DNA from: Streptomyces sp. NBC_01267
Lineage (GTDB): Bacteria > Actinomycetota > Actinomycetes > Streptomycetales > Streptomycetaceae
Length of the DNA stretch: 64,000 bases
Assembly (NCBI RefSeq): GCF_036241575.1
Contig: NZ_CP108455.1
Location: 2,432,501-2,496,500 of the forward strand
Direction of reading: 5' to 3'
Shown here: positions 55,996 to 64,000 of the stretch, one piece after another
How the letters are laid out: the number at the start of each line of letters is the position of its first letter
Numbering within the stretch: position 1 is the stretch's first letter
Notes under the pieces: model-generated
Seen by the model: only the letters and a program-made list of their open reading frames with translations
Told to the model about the DNA's origin: nothing
Database searches by the model: none
Program-made: the position numbers and the translations under genes

Positions 55996-57063
55996 ATGCC
56001 CGTGACCTGGTCACTAGCTGCGGGGGACAGCTCTCGGCCCGATACGGCCGACACCCTCGGCGACGCCCAGAAGACCGCCACCAATGCCGCCGACTGGGTG
56101 CAGCAGAACTGGGCCACCTGGCTCTCGGTGGGTCTGCGCATCGTGCTGATCCTCGTCATCGCCGTGGTGCTGCGCGTCGTCATACGGCGAATGCTCACCC
56201 GGCTGATAGAGCACATGAACCGCAGCGCGACGGCCGTCGAGGGCACCGCGCTCGGCGGTCTCCTGGTGAACGCGGAGCGCCGCCGCCAGCGGTCCGAGGC
56301 CATCGGTTCGGTGCTGCGCTCGGTGGCCTCGTTCGTCATCCTGGGCACCGCCGCCCTGATGGTGCTCTCCACGCTGAAGATCGACCTGGCGCCACTGCTG
56401 GCGTCGGCCGGGGTGGCGGGTGTCGCGATCGGCTTCGGCGCGCGCAATCTCGTCACCGACTTCCTCTCCGGCGTCTTCATGATCATGGAGGACCAGTACG
56501 GCGTCGGGGACACCATCGACGCGGGAGTGGCCTCCGGCGAGGTCATCGAGGTCGGCCTGCGGGTGACCAAGCTGCGCGGCGAGAACGGCGCGATCTGGTA
56601 CGTGCGCAACGGTGAGATCAAGCGGATCGGCAACCTCAGCCAGGGCTGGGCCACCGCCGCCGTGGACGTCCACGTCAAGCCGACCGAGGATCTGGAGCGG
56701 CTGCGCGAGGTGCTCGGCGAGGTCGGGCAGGAACTCGCCAAGTCCGAGCCGTGGAACGAACAGCTCTGGGGCCCGGTCGAGATCCTGGGCCTGGACTCCG
56801 TGCTCCTCGACTCGATGGTCATCCGGGTCTCGGCCCGGACGATGCCGGGCAAGGCCGTGGGTGTCGAGCGCGAACTGCGCTGGCGGCTGAAGGTCGCCCT
56901 GGACGCTGCGGGCATCCACGTGGTGGGCAGCCCGGTCGCGGCCGACCCGGAGGAAGCGGCCGACCCGTCCGCCGCCATGTCGGCGCCTTCGGCACTGGCC
57001 AGTCCGACCTCCCCGCAGTCGCTCGCCGCGTCGCCCATTCCGCCGCAACAACTGTCGAAGTAG
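55996..57063 (+). CDS. Small-conductance mechanosensitive channel (MscS family)
   Basis: 355 residues. An N-terminal extracellular stretch precedes three membrane helices; the pore helix and beta domain show LLASAGVAGVAIGFGARNLVTDFLSG and VRNGEIKRIGNLSQG. It opens with membrane tension to release solutes. The tail is Ala/Pro/Ser rich and disordered. GGAGG lies 12 nt before ATG 55996 and 9 nt before an adjacent GTG at 55993; either may be used. It is divergent from the HNH gene. Confidence 0.92.
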   Translation: MPVTWSLAAGDSSRPDTADTLGDAQKTATNAADWVQQNWATWLSVGLRIVLILVIAVVLRVVIRRMLTRLIEHMNRSATAVEGTALGGLLVNAERRRQRSEAIGSVLRSVASFVILGTAALMVLSTLKIDLAPLLASAGVAGVAIGFGARNLVTDFLSGVFMIMEDQYGVGDTIDAGVASGEVIEVGLRVTKLRGENGAIWYVRNGEIKRIGNLSQGWATAAVDVHVKPTEDLERLREVLGEVGQELAKSEPWNEQLWGPVEILGLDSVLLDSMVIRVSARTMPGKAVGVERELRWRLKVALDAAGIHVVGSPVAADPEEAADPSAAMSAPSALASPTSPQSLAASPIPPQQLSK

Positions 57064-57111
57064 CCCGGTCGGACGCCCTGTCGGCGTCCACCGTTCACTC
57101 TCCGTACACAG

Positions 57112-57140
57112 GAGCGCCCCACGGGACACGTGGGGCGCTC
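57112..57140 (+). terminator. Terminator after the MscS gene
   Basis: GAGCGCCCCACG pairs with CGTGGGGCGCTC, 12 bp, loop 5 nt, followed by ATTTCGGTT. It is 48 bp past the stop. Confidence 0.85.
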
Positions 57141-57188
57141 ATTTCGGTTGCCCAGGTAACGCTTTGGTTGCCGGACCGGGACAGACCA

Positions 57189-57218
57189 TTGACGACCGGC
57201 TGACCTGCGGCCTACGTT
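57189..57218 (+). promoter_or_regulatory. Promoter of the ROK regulator operon
   Basis: TTGACG (57189-57194) and TACGTT (57213-57218) are 18 nt apart, a good vegetative-type promoter. The expected start of transcription is near 57225, just before the palindrome at 57231. Confidence 0.6.
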
Positions 57219-57230
57219 CCTCACACCGAA

Positions 57231-57246
57231 TTGGAAAGTTTCCTAA
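57231..57246. promoter_or_regulatory. Palindromic operator, likely for the ROK repressor
   Basis: TTGGAAA-G-TTTCCTAA is a near-perfect palindrome placed at about +6 to +21 of the predicted promoter. The position suits a repressor block. In S. coelicolor CsnR is reported to bind palindromes at its own operon and at the chitosanase gene; identity of site is inference. Confidence 0.55.
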
Positions 57247-57275
57247 CAGTGGCGTGAGGGGCAGGTGCGTACGGC

Positions 57276-58484
57276 ATGGCCGGTGGAACGACTCCGGGGA
57301 CTCCGCGGGTTCTTCGGGCGATGAACGACCGCGCGGCCCTCGACCTGCTGCTGGAGCACGGGCCGCTGTCCCGCACCAGGATCGGCAAACTGACCGGGCT
57401 CTCCAAGCCGACGGCCTCCCAGCTGCTCGCGCGCCTCGAAGCCGCCGGGCTCGTCGTGGCCACCGGGACCAGCGAGGGCCGTCCGGGTCCCAGCGCCCAG
57501 CTCTACGCGGTCAACGCCCGGTCCGCCCACGCGGCCGGGATCGACGTCAATCCGCAGCGCATCCGGGCCGCCGTCGCCGACATCTCCGGCCGGACCGTGG
57601 GCGAGTTCCGGCTGGTGACCCCGGGCCGGCGCGGCGCCGGAGTCGTCCGGCAGGTGACCGACGCGCTGGACGGCGCCGCGAAGGCGGCCGGTCTGGTGCG
57701 GGCCGACGTACGGCGGGTGGTGGTGGGCACCCCGGGCGCCTTCGACCCCAACACCGGGCAGCTGCGGTACGCCTCCCATCTGCCCGGCTGGCACTCCCCC
57801 ACCCTGCTCGACGAGCTGGCAGCCGCGTTGCCGATGCCCGTGGAGTACGAGAACGACGTCAATCTGGCGGCCATCGCCGAGCAGCGCCTCGGCGCCGCAC
57901 GGGGGCACGACGACTTCGTCCTGCTGTGGAACGAGGAGGGTGTCGGCGCGGCCGTCGTCCTCGGCGGCCGGCTGCACCGGGGATTCACCGGCGGCGCGGG
58001 CGAGGTCGGTTTCATGCCGGTGCCCGGCGCTCCGCTGGTGCGCCAGGTGACCAAGGTCAACGCCGGTGGGTTCCAGGAGCTCGCGGGGTCCCAGGCGCTG
58101 GCCCGGCTGGCCGGTGAACTCGGCATCGAGAACATCGGGCCCGGCTCGCACACCGAGGTGGCGGGCCGGTTGATCACCGAGGCCGCAGCGGCCGAGGAGG
58201 GGCCGTACCGGCGGCTCCTCGAAGTCTTCGCCACGGCGGTCGCCACCGGACTCGCCTCGCTGGTGGCCGTGCTCGACCCCGAACTGCTGGTTCTCTCCGG
58301 CGACCTGATGGTGGCCGGCGGGGAGCCGCTGCGCGCACTCGTCCAGAGCGAACTCGCCGAACTCGCCGCCTCACGGCCCCGGCTCGTCCTCGGTTCCGTA
58401 CGGGAGAAGCCCGTCCTGCGCGGCGCGCTGGAGAGTGCGCTCGCCACCACCCGCGACGACGTCTTCGACACCTCGTCCCACTGA
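57276..58484 (+). CDS. csnR: ROK-family transcriptional repressor (CsnR-like)
   Basis: 402 residues. Winged helix-turn-helix at residues 18-55 (ALDLLLEHGPLSRTRIGKLT, then GLSKPTASQLLARLEAAG), followed by a ROK sugar-kinase-like domain with ENDVNLAAIAEQRLG and FTGGAGEVGFMPV. The usual zinc motif with three Cys is missing; the corresponding stretch reads VNAGGFQELAGSQ. It heads the transporter-glycosidase-kinase operon that matches csnR-K in order, so control of chitosan-oligosaccharide uptake is the best guess. N-acetylglucosamine or cellobiose sugars are alternatives. Confidence 0.75.
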   Translation: MAGGTTPGTPRVLRAMNDRAALDLLLEHGPLSRTRIGKLTGLSKPTASQLLARLEAAGLVVATGTSEGRPGPSAQLYAVNARSAHAAGIDVNPQRIRAAVADISGRTVGEFRLVTPGRRGAGVVRQVTDALDGAAKAAGLVRADVRRVVVGTPGAFDPNTGQLRYASHLPGWHSPTLLDELAAALPMPVEYENDVNLAAIAEQRLGAARGHDDFVLLWNEEGVGAAVVLGGRLHRGFTGGAGEVGFMPVPGAPLVRQVTKVNAGGFQELAGSQALARLAGELGIENIGPGSHTEVAGRLITEAAAAEEGPYRRLLEVFATAVATGLASLVAVLDPELLVLSGDLMVAGGEPLRALVQSELAELAASRPRLVLGSVREKPVLRGALESALATTRDDVFDTSSH

Positions 58485-58487
58485 CCT

Positions 58488-58600
58488 CCGCACCGCACCA
58501 CCCGCATCACACACCCGCGCCGCACCACCCGCACACCGCACCACCGCGCACCACCCGCCCGCACCACTCAGCCCGTCCCGCACCCCCGCTCAGCCCCAGA
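58488..58600 (+). other. C/A-rich, G/T-poor leader between csnR and csnE
   Basis: The gap of 138 bp consists mostly of CACC, GCACCACCCGC and similar short repeats, with very few T and G on the coding strand. It resembles an unstructured, C-rich RNA of the kind Rho uses, but it may only be low-complexity sequence. Confidence 0.5.
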
Positions 58601-58622
58601 TCCGCCAGAGGGAGATTCCGTC

Positions 58623-59957
58623 ATGCCCAGAAACCGCCGACTGGCCGCGGCTGCCGTCGCTGCCGCGTCCATGTCCCTGCTCGCCTCGGCCTGTACGGGC
58701 CAGAGTTCGGGAGGCGCCACCGACGACGCGAACGCCAAGACCACCATCACCTTCTGGCACGGCTGGAACGCCGCCAGCGAAGTGAAGGCGATGCAGGCGG
58801 ACGTCGACCGCTTCGAGAAGGTGCACCCGAACATCAAGGTCAAGGTCGTCGGCAACATGACCGACGACAAGATCAACCAGGCGCTGCGCGGCGGCGGTTC
58901 GAACGCGCCGGACGTCGTCTCCTCCTTCACCACCGACAACGTCGGGAAGTTCTGCTCGTCGGGCGCCTTCGCGGATCTGAAGCCGTTCCTCGACAAGTCG
59001 AAGATCGACGTCGGCGCCACCTTCTCCAAGCCGCTCCTGGACTACACGCAGTTCGACGGCACGCGCTGCACGCTGCCGCTGCTGAGCGACGCGTACGCGC
59101 TGTACTACAACAAGGACGCGTTCGAGAAGGCCGGCATCACCGAACCGCCCACGACGTGGGACGAGTTCGACAAGGACGCCGTCACGCTGACGAAGTCCAA
59201 GGGCGACTCGTACCAGCAGCTCGGCTTCATGCCGACCTTCCACGGATACGAGTCGACCCCCAGCCACCTGGTCGCGCAGTGGAGCCCCACCTACTTCGAC
59301 AAGGCGGGCAAGTCCAACGTCGCCGCGGACCCCGCGTTCGCGAAGATGTTCGCCTGGCAGCAGGACCTGGTGAAGAAGCTCGGCGGGTTCGACAAGCTGG
59401 AGAAGTTCCGGGCCACGTTCGGTAACGAGTGGGGCGCCAAGCATCCCTTCCAGACCGGTCAGGTCGCCATGCAGGTCGACGGGGAGTGGCGGCTGGGCAT
59501 GGCCCAGGACGCCAAGTCGAAGGTGAACATCGGCGTCGCGCCGCTGCCCGTCCCCGCGGACCAGAAGGACAGCTACGGCAAGGGCTACATCACCGGCACG
59601 GTCGTCGGGATCGCCTCGACCAGCAAGAAGCAGAACGCCTCCTGGGAGTTCGTGAAGTACATCACCACGGACACCGACGCGGTCGTGGACTTCGCCAACG
59701 ACATCCACAACGTCCCGTCCACACTGGCCGCCCTCAAGTCGCCGAAGCTGAAGTTCGACCCACGCCTGAAGACCTTCCTGGACATCGCGCAGGACCCGCA
59801 CTCGAACACCACGCCCGCCTCGATCAACGGCGGTACCTACCAGGTGACGCTCCAGGGCTTCGGATACGCCTTCGAGTCCGGCAAGTCGAAGGATCTGAAG
59901 GGCGGTCTGGAGAAGACCGCGTCGCAGATCGACAAGGACATCGAGAAGGCGAAGTAA
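58623..59957 (+). CDS. csnE: Sugar ABC transporter substrate-binding lipoprotein (CsnE-like)
   Basis: 444 residues. A lipoprotein signal ends in L-A-S-A-C with Cys24 as lipid anchor. The mature part is a family-1 extracellular solute-binding protein (TITFWHGWNAASEVKAMQAD near the start). GGAG lies 8 nt before the ATG. It delivers an oligosaccharide to the two permeases downstream. Chitosan or chito-oligosaccharide is inferred from the operon layout only. Confidence 0.88.
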   Translation: MPRNRRLAAAAVAAASMSLLASACTGQSSGGATDDANAKTTITFWHGWNAASEVKAMQADVDRFEKVHPNIKVKVVGNMTDDKINQALRGGGSNAPDVVSSFTTDNVGKFCSSGAFADLKPFLDKSKIDVGATFSKPLLDYTQFDGTRCTLPLLSDAYALYYNKDAFEKAGITEPPTTWDEFDKDAVTLTKSKGDSYQQLGFMPTFHGYESTPSHLVAQWSPTYFDKAGKSNVAADPAFAKMFAWQQDLVKKLGGFDKLEKFRATFGNEWGAKHPFQTGQVAMQVDGEWRLGMAQDAKSKVNIGVAPLPVPADQKDSYGKGYITGTVVGIASTSKKQNASWEFVKYITTDTDAVVDFANDIHNVPSTLAALKSPKLKFDPRLKTFLDIAQDPHSNTTPASINGGTYQVTLQGFGYAFESGKSKDLKGGLEKTASQIDKDIEKAK

Positions 59958-59964
59958 CCTCGCC

Positions 59965-60906
59965 ATGACCACGTACACCCCGCGATCGAAGCGCCGCCGC
60001 GCGGCGCTCCGGACGGCGGCCTTCATGTCGCCCTGGCTCATCGGGTTCTGCGTCTTCTTCGTGTACCCGCTGGTCTCGACCGTCTACTTCTCGTTCACGG
60101 ACTACGACGGCTTCAAACCGCCCACCTTCAACGGTCTGCAGAACTGGACCTACGTCTTCACGAACTATCCGGACTTCTGGCCCGCGATGCGCAACACCCT
60201 CTGGCTGGTGATCGTGATGGTCGCCTGCCGGGTGGTCTTCGGTCTCGGCATCGGGATGCTGATCACGAAGATCAAGACGGGAGCGGGGGTCTTCCGGACG
60301 CTCTTCTACCTGCCGTACCTGGCGCCACCGGTCGCCGCCACCCTCGCCTTCGTCTTCCTGCTCAACCCGGGTACCGGGCCGGTCAATTCGATCCTCGGCG
60401 ACATCGGGCTGCCGACGCCCGGCTGGTTCACCGACTCCACCTGGTCGAAGCCCGCGCTCACCATGCTCGCGGTGTGGGGCATCGGCGACCTGATGGTGAT
60501 CTTCATGGCCGCGCTCCTCGACGTACCGAAGGAGCAGTACGAGGCGGCGGAGCTGGACGGCGCCTCGGCGACCCAGCGCTTCCGGTTCGTGACGCTGCCG
60601 AACATCTCGCCGATCATCATGTTCGCGGTGGTCACCGGGATCATCCAGGCGATGCAGTACTACACCCAGCCACTGGTGGCGGGGAAGGTCGCCTCCGGAA
60701 TCATCGGCGGCAGCGGGCAGCAGTTCCAGCCGGGCTTCCCCGACAACTCCACGCTGACCCTGCCGCAGCTCGTGTACACGCTCGGCTTCCAGCGCTTCGA
60801 CTACGGCTCCGCGTGCGTGGTCGCGCTCGTCCTCTTCGCCCTGGCCATGGCTTTCACCGCACTGCTGATGCGGCGCCGCAGCGGACTCGTACAGGCAGGT
60901 GACTGA
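59965..60906 (+). CDS. csnF: Sugar ABC transporter permease (CsnF-like, MalF type)
   Basis: 313 residues with six helices. The EAA loop that contacts the ATPase reads EAAELDGASATQRFRFVTLP. It starts 7 bp past the csnE stop. Only permeases and a binding protein are encoded here; the ATPase must come from elsewhere, in Streptomyces probably the shared MsiK (established for several sugar importers). Confidence 0.9.
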   Translation: MTTYTPRSKRRRAALRTAAFMSPWLIGFCVFFVYPLVSTVYFSFTDYDGFKPPTFNGLQNWTYVFTNYPDFWPAMRNTLWLVIVMVACRVVFGLGIGMLITKIKTGAGVFRTLFYLPYLAPPVAATLAFVFLLNPGTGPVNSILGDIGLPTPGWFTDSTWSKPALTMLAVWGIGDLMVIFMAALLDVPKEQYEAAELDGASATQRFRFVTLPNISPIIMFAVVTGIIQAMQYYTQPLVAGKVASGIIGGSGQQFQPGFPDNSTLTLPQLVYTLGFQRFDYGSACVVALVLFALAMAFTALLMRRRSGLVQAGD

Positions 60907-60911
60907 CCGTC

Positions 60912-61814
60912 ATGACACAGCTCACCACCCACGTCACCGACAACCCGTCGATCCGTGTCCAGGCCGACGAGGCCGAGCGGACCGCACGCCGCAAGACGCT
61001 GCTGCACTGGATCGCCGTGCACGCCCTGGGCGTGGCCGCAGCGCTCTTCTTCGTGCTGCCGTTCGTCTTCGTGATCCTGACCTCGCTGATGAGCGACCAG
61101 CAGACACTCACCCGCGACCTGTGGCCGCACACCTTCGAGTGGTCCAACTACCGCAAGGTCTTCGACACCCCGGGCTTCTTGACCTGGTGGCGGAACACCC
61201 TGCTGTACGCGGGACTCGGCACCGTACTGACCGTGGTGTCGTCGTTGCCCGTGGCGTACGCGCTCGCCAAGTTCCGCTTCCGCGGGCGGCATCTGTCGCT
61301 GATGCTCGTCATCTCGATGATGATGCTGCCGCCGCAGGTCGTCATCATCCCGATGTATCTGTTCTGGGCGAAGCAGCTGGACCTGTCCGGCACGCTCTGG
61401 CCGCTGATCATCCCGATGGCGTTCGGCGACGCGTTCTCCATCTTCCTGCTGCGGCAGTTCCTGCTGACGATCCCGAACGAGTACATCGACGCGGCCAAGG
61501 TCGACGGCTGCGGTGAGTTCCGCACGCTGCTCAAGGTCATCGTCCCGATGGCCAAGCCGGGGATCGCCGCCGTCGCGCTGTTCCAGTTCTTCTACGCCTG
61601 GAACGACTACTTCGGCCCGCAGATCTACACCTCGGAGAACTCGGCCGCCTGGACGCTGTCCTACGGCCTGGATTCCTTCAAGGGCGCACACCAGACCGAC
61701 TGGAATCTGACCATGGCCGCGACCGTACTGGTCATGGCCCCCGTGATCCTCGTCTTCTTCTTCGCACAGAAGGCCTTTGTCGAGGGCGTCACACTGACCG
61801 GAGTGAAGGGTTAG
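60912..61814 (+). CDS. csnG: Sugar ABC transporter permease (CsnG-like, MalG type)
   Basis: 300 residues with six helices. The EAA loop reads DAAKVDGCGEFRTLLKVIVP. The ATG follows the csnF stop by 5 bp. Together with csnF it forms the membrane channel of the importer. The C-terminus FVEGVTLTGVKG is typical of MalG-type permeases. Confidence 0.9.
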   Translation: MTQLTTHVTDNPSIRVQADEAERTARRKTLLHWIAVHALGVAAALFFVLPFVFVILTSLMSDQQTLTRDLWPHTFEWSNYRKVFDTPGFLTWWRNTLLYAGLGTVLTVVSSLPVAYALAKFRFRGRHLSLMLVISMMMLPPQVVIIPMYLFWAKQLDLSGTLWPLIIPMAFGDAFSIFLLRQFLLTIPNEYIDAAKVDGCGEFRTLLKVIVPMAKPGIAAVALFQFFYAWNDYFGPQIYTSENSAAWTLSYGLDSFKGAHQTDWNLTMAATVLVMAPVILVFFFAQKAFVEGVTLTGVKG

Positions 61815-61819
61815 CTGAA

Positions 61820-63085
61820 ATGAAGCTCGCAGTAGTGGGGGGCGGTTCCACCTACACCCCCGAACTCATCGATGGCTTCGCGCGGTTGAGGGACACGCTG
61901 CCGATCAGCGAGCTGGTGCTCGTGGACCCCGCGGCCGACCGTCTGGAACTGGTGGGCGGTCTCGCCCGGCGGATCTTCGCCAAGCAGGGTCACCCGGGCG
62001 TCATCACGACGACCTCGGACCTGGACGCGGGCGTCGCGGACGCCGACGCGGTCCTGCTCCAGCTGCGCGTCGGCGGCCAGGCGGCCCGCCAGCGGGACGA
62101 GACCTGGCCGCTGGAGTGCGGCTGCATCGGGCAGGAGACGACCGGGGCCGGCGGCCTCGCCAAGGCGCTGCGCACGGTGCCGGTCGTGCTCGACATCGCC
62201 GAGCGCGTACGGCGCACCAACCCGAACGCCTGGATCATCGACTTCACCAACCCGGTGGGCATCGTCACCCGGGCGCTGCTCCAGGCCGGGCACAAGGCCG
62301 TCGGGCTCTGCAACGTCGCCATCGGATTCCAGCGGAAGTTCGCCGCCCAGCTCGACGTCGCGCCGTCCGACGTGTTCCTCAACCATGTCGGGCTCAACCA
62401 CCTGACCTGGGAACTCGGCGTCCGGCTCGGCGGTCCCGAGGGCGCGGACGTGCTGCCGAAGCTGCTCGCCGAGCACGGCGACGCGATCGCCGACGACCTG
62501 CATCTGCCGCGCTCGGTCGTGGACCGGCTCGGCGTGGTGCCCTCGTACTACCTGCGCTACTTCTACGCGCACGACGAGGTCGTACGGGAGCTGCGCACCA
62601 AGCCGTCGCGGGCCGCCGAGGTGGCCGCGATGGAGAAGGAACTGCTCACCATGTACGGCGACCCGGCGCTGGACGAGAAGCCCGCGCTGCTCGCCAAGCG
62701 GGGCGGCGCGTTCTACTCCGAGGCGGCCGTGGACCTGGCGTCCTCGCTGCTCGGCGCGGGGGGCTCCCGGTACCAGGTGGTCAACACGTACAACAACGGC
62801 ACGCTGCCGTTCCTCCCCGACGACGCCGTGATCGAGGTCCAGGCGACGGTGGACGGGAACGGCGCCACGCCGCTGGCCGTGCCGGCGCTCGACCCGCTGT
62901 ACGCCGGTCTGATCGCCAACGTCACGGCGTACGAGGACCTCGCCCTGGAAGCCGCGCTGCGCGGCGGCCGGGACCGGGTCTTCCGGGCCCTGCTCGCGCA
63001 CCCGCTGATCGGGCAGTACGCGTACGCCGACGAGCTGACGGACCAGCTCGTCGCGCACAACCGGGAGCACCTCGCGTGGGCGTGA
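61820..63085 (+). CDS. csnH: Family 4 glycoside hydrolase (6-phospho-beta-glucosidase type; CsnH-like)
   Basis: 421 residues. The NAD-binding start is MKLAVVGGGSTYTPELIDGF; the metal/NAD segments are DFTNPVGIVT, LCNVAIGFQ and FLNHVGLNHLTW, with the catalytic region SYYLRYFY. GH4 enzymes cleave by an oxidation-elimination route using NAD and a divalent metal. The natural substrate may be an intracellular chito- or gluco-disaccharide, possibly phosphorylated. It starts 5 bp past the csnG stop and overlaps the kinase gene. Confidence 0.9.
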   Translation: MKLAVVGGGSTYTPELIDGFARLRDTLPISELVLVDPAADRLELVGGLARRIFAKQGHPGVITTTSDLDAGVADADAVLLQLRVGGQAARQRDETWPLECGCIGQETTGAGGLAKALRTVPVVLDIAERVRRTNPNAWIIDFTNPVGIVTRALLQAGHKAVGLCNVAIGFQRKFAAQLDVAPSDVFLNHVGLNHLTWELGVRLGGPEGADVLPKLLAEHGDAIADDLHLPRSVVDRLGVVPSYYLRYFYAHDEVVRELRTKPSRAAEVAAMEKELLTMYGDPALDEKPALLAKRGGAFYSEAAVDLASSLLGAGGSRYQVVNTYNNGTLPFLPDDAVIEVQATVDGNGATPLAVPALDPLYAGLIANVTAYEDLALEAALRGGRDRVFRALLAHPLIGQYAYADELTDQLVAHNREHLAWA

Positions 63086-64000
63086 CAGCAAGTGTGCTGG
63101 CGATCGATGCCGGCAACAGCAAGACGGACGTGGCCGTCATCGCGGCGGACGGCACCGTCCTGGGCAGGGGGCGGGCCGGTGGCTTCCAGCCGCCGGTGGT
63201 CGGGATCGACGCGGCGATCGACGTCCTGGCGACCGCGGTCGACGCGGCGGTCAGGGAAGCCGGGGCCGGGGCGGCGCCCGGCGGGGTCGGAGGCGCAGCG
63301 GGCTCCGCTGCGGCGCCGGTCGCGTCGTTCGTCTCCGCCTGTCTGGCCAATGCGGATCTCCCGGTCGAGGAGCGGGAGTTGGCCGAGGCCATCGAGGCGC
63401 GGGGCTGGGGTCCCGTGGTGGATGTGCGCAACGACACCTTCGCCATACTGCGGGCGGGCGTGGACGAGCCGCTCGGGGTGGCCGTGGTGTGCGGCGCGGG
63501 CATCAACTGCGTCGGCATGACGCCCGACGGACGGACCGCGCGTTTCCCCGCGATCGGCCGGATATCCGGCGACTGGGGCGGCGGCGGGGGCCTGGCCGAG
63601 GAGGCGCTGTGGCATGCGGCGCGGGCCGAGGACGGGCGCGGCGTGCCGACCGAGCTGGAGAGGGCCGTACCCGCGCATTTCGGGCTGCCGACGATGTACG
63701 CGGTGATCGAGGCGCTGCATCTGGGCCGCATCCCGGGCGAGCGCAAGCACGAGCTGACCCCGGTGCTCTTCGCGACCGCGGCGGCCGGTGACGCGGTCGC
63801 GCGCTCGGTGGTCGAGCGGCAGGCGGAGGAGGTCGTCGCGCTCGCCGTGGTGGCGCTCGACCGGCTCGGCCTGCTCGACGCGGAGGTACCCGTGCTGCTC
63901 GGCGGGAGCGTACTGGCGGCGCGGCACCCGCAGTTGGACGACGTCGTCCGGCGCCTGCTGGCCGAGCGGGCGCCGAAGGCGGTCCCGCGGGTGGTGACGG
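63076..64000 (+). CDS. csnK: BadF/BadG-type sugar kinase (CsnK-like; runs off the right edge)
   Basis: 308 codons visible; the 3' end is outside. The ATP-binding start is LAIDAGNSKTDVAVIAADG; the acetate/sugar kinase core follows with RNDTFAILRAGVDEPLGVAVV, CGAGINCVG and GRISGDWGGGGGLAEEAL. It is of the N-acetylglucosamine/glucosamine kinase type. GTG 63076 has GGGAG 8 nt upstream; an in-frame GTG at 63082 overlaps the csnH stop as GTGA. Either choice overlaps csnH and indicates coupling. Confidence 0.88.
   Translation, partial: MGVTASVLAIDAGNSKTDVAVIAADGTVLGRGRAGGFQPPVVGIDAAIDVLATAVDAAVREAGAGAAPGGVGGAAGSAAAPVASFVSACLANADLPVEERELAEAIEARGWGPVVDVRNDTFAILRAGVDEPLGVAVVCGAGINCVGMTPDGRTARFPAIGRISGDWGGGGGLAEEALWHAARAEDGRGVPTELERAVPAHFGLPTMYAVIEALHLGRIPGERKHELTPVLFATAAAGDAVARSVVERQAEEVVALAVVALDRLGLLDAEVPVLLGGSVLAARHPQLDDVVRRLLAERAPKAVPRVVT

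Noticed and set aside
58488..58600. CRISPR or satellite array between csnR and csnE
   Set aside because: The CACC tract has no regular period or unique spacers; it is low-complexity sequence.

Overview
The window is a high-GC, densely packed chromosomal segment of a Streptomyces-type actinomycete. The evidence is strong G/C bias at third codon positions, frequent GTG starts, actinobacterial families (DUF4233, Rv2466c-like, CHAD) and a gene order that matches known actinobacterial core blocks. I see no phage, insertion sequence, CRISPR array or plasmid gene. Two tRNA genes (Pro-TGG and Gly-TCC) lie near 21 kb.

Layout. (1) 1-9.4 kb, leftward: the core cell-wall elongation operon mreB-mreC-mreD-mrdA(PBP2)-rodA, then a CHAD protein and the start of a B12-binding radical SAM gene that leaves the window. 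Between mreD and mrdA there are three tandem 65-bp units that create a chain of mini-ORFs whose stops and starts overlap. (2) 9-15.2 kb: ndk, a DUF4233 gene, folC and valS, the usual actinobacterial block, here interrupted by a rightward mreB-like (mbl) gene. (3) 15.3-21 kb: a Pro/Gln-rich membrane-anchored protein, then the protein quality-control set clpX, clpP2-clpP1 and tig, with a ClgR-type box before clpP1. (4) 21-30.7 kb: tRNAs, a small membrane protein, an acyltransferase with a likely leaderless promoter, a MacB-type ABC transporter, a SpoIIE-type phosphatase, an Eis-like acetyltransferase, a Nei-type glycosylase and rpiB. (5) 30.7-38.7 kb: two related amino-acid permeases flanking bioY, an iron-type superoxide dismutase with a Nur (nickel) box, an Rv2466c-like thioredoxin-fold protein and a first pepN. 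From memory, nei2-rpiB-Rv2466c-pepN are also neighbours in Mycobacterium tuberculosis. (6) 38.9-50 kb: a solitary AbiEi/DUF559-like protein, a Tat-exported metallophosphoesterase, a NUDIX hydrolase, a large secreted subtilase, asd and a second pepN. (7) 50-57 kb: allantoicase with a LysR regulator, a small membrane protein overlapping malQ, a small repeat protein, an HNH nuclease and an MscS channel. (8) 57.2-64 kb, rightward: a ROK repressor, an ABC sugar importer without its own ATPase, a GH4 glycosidase and a BadF-type kinase. This has the layout of the chitosan-oligosaccharide csnR-K operon of S. coelicolor, with a promoter and a palindromic operator visible before the repressor.

Most genes are housekeeping. 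The most unusual structure is the mreD-mrdA repeat/mini-ORF chain. Other points of interest are the mbl gene inside the valS-folC block, the metal-switch box before the superoxide dismutase, a one-cysteine variant of the Rv2466c family, and short tandem repeats in several intergenic gaps.
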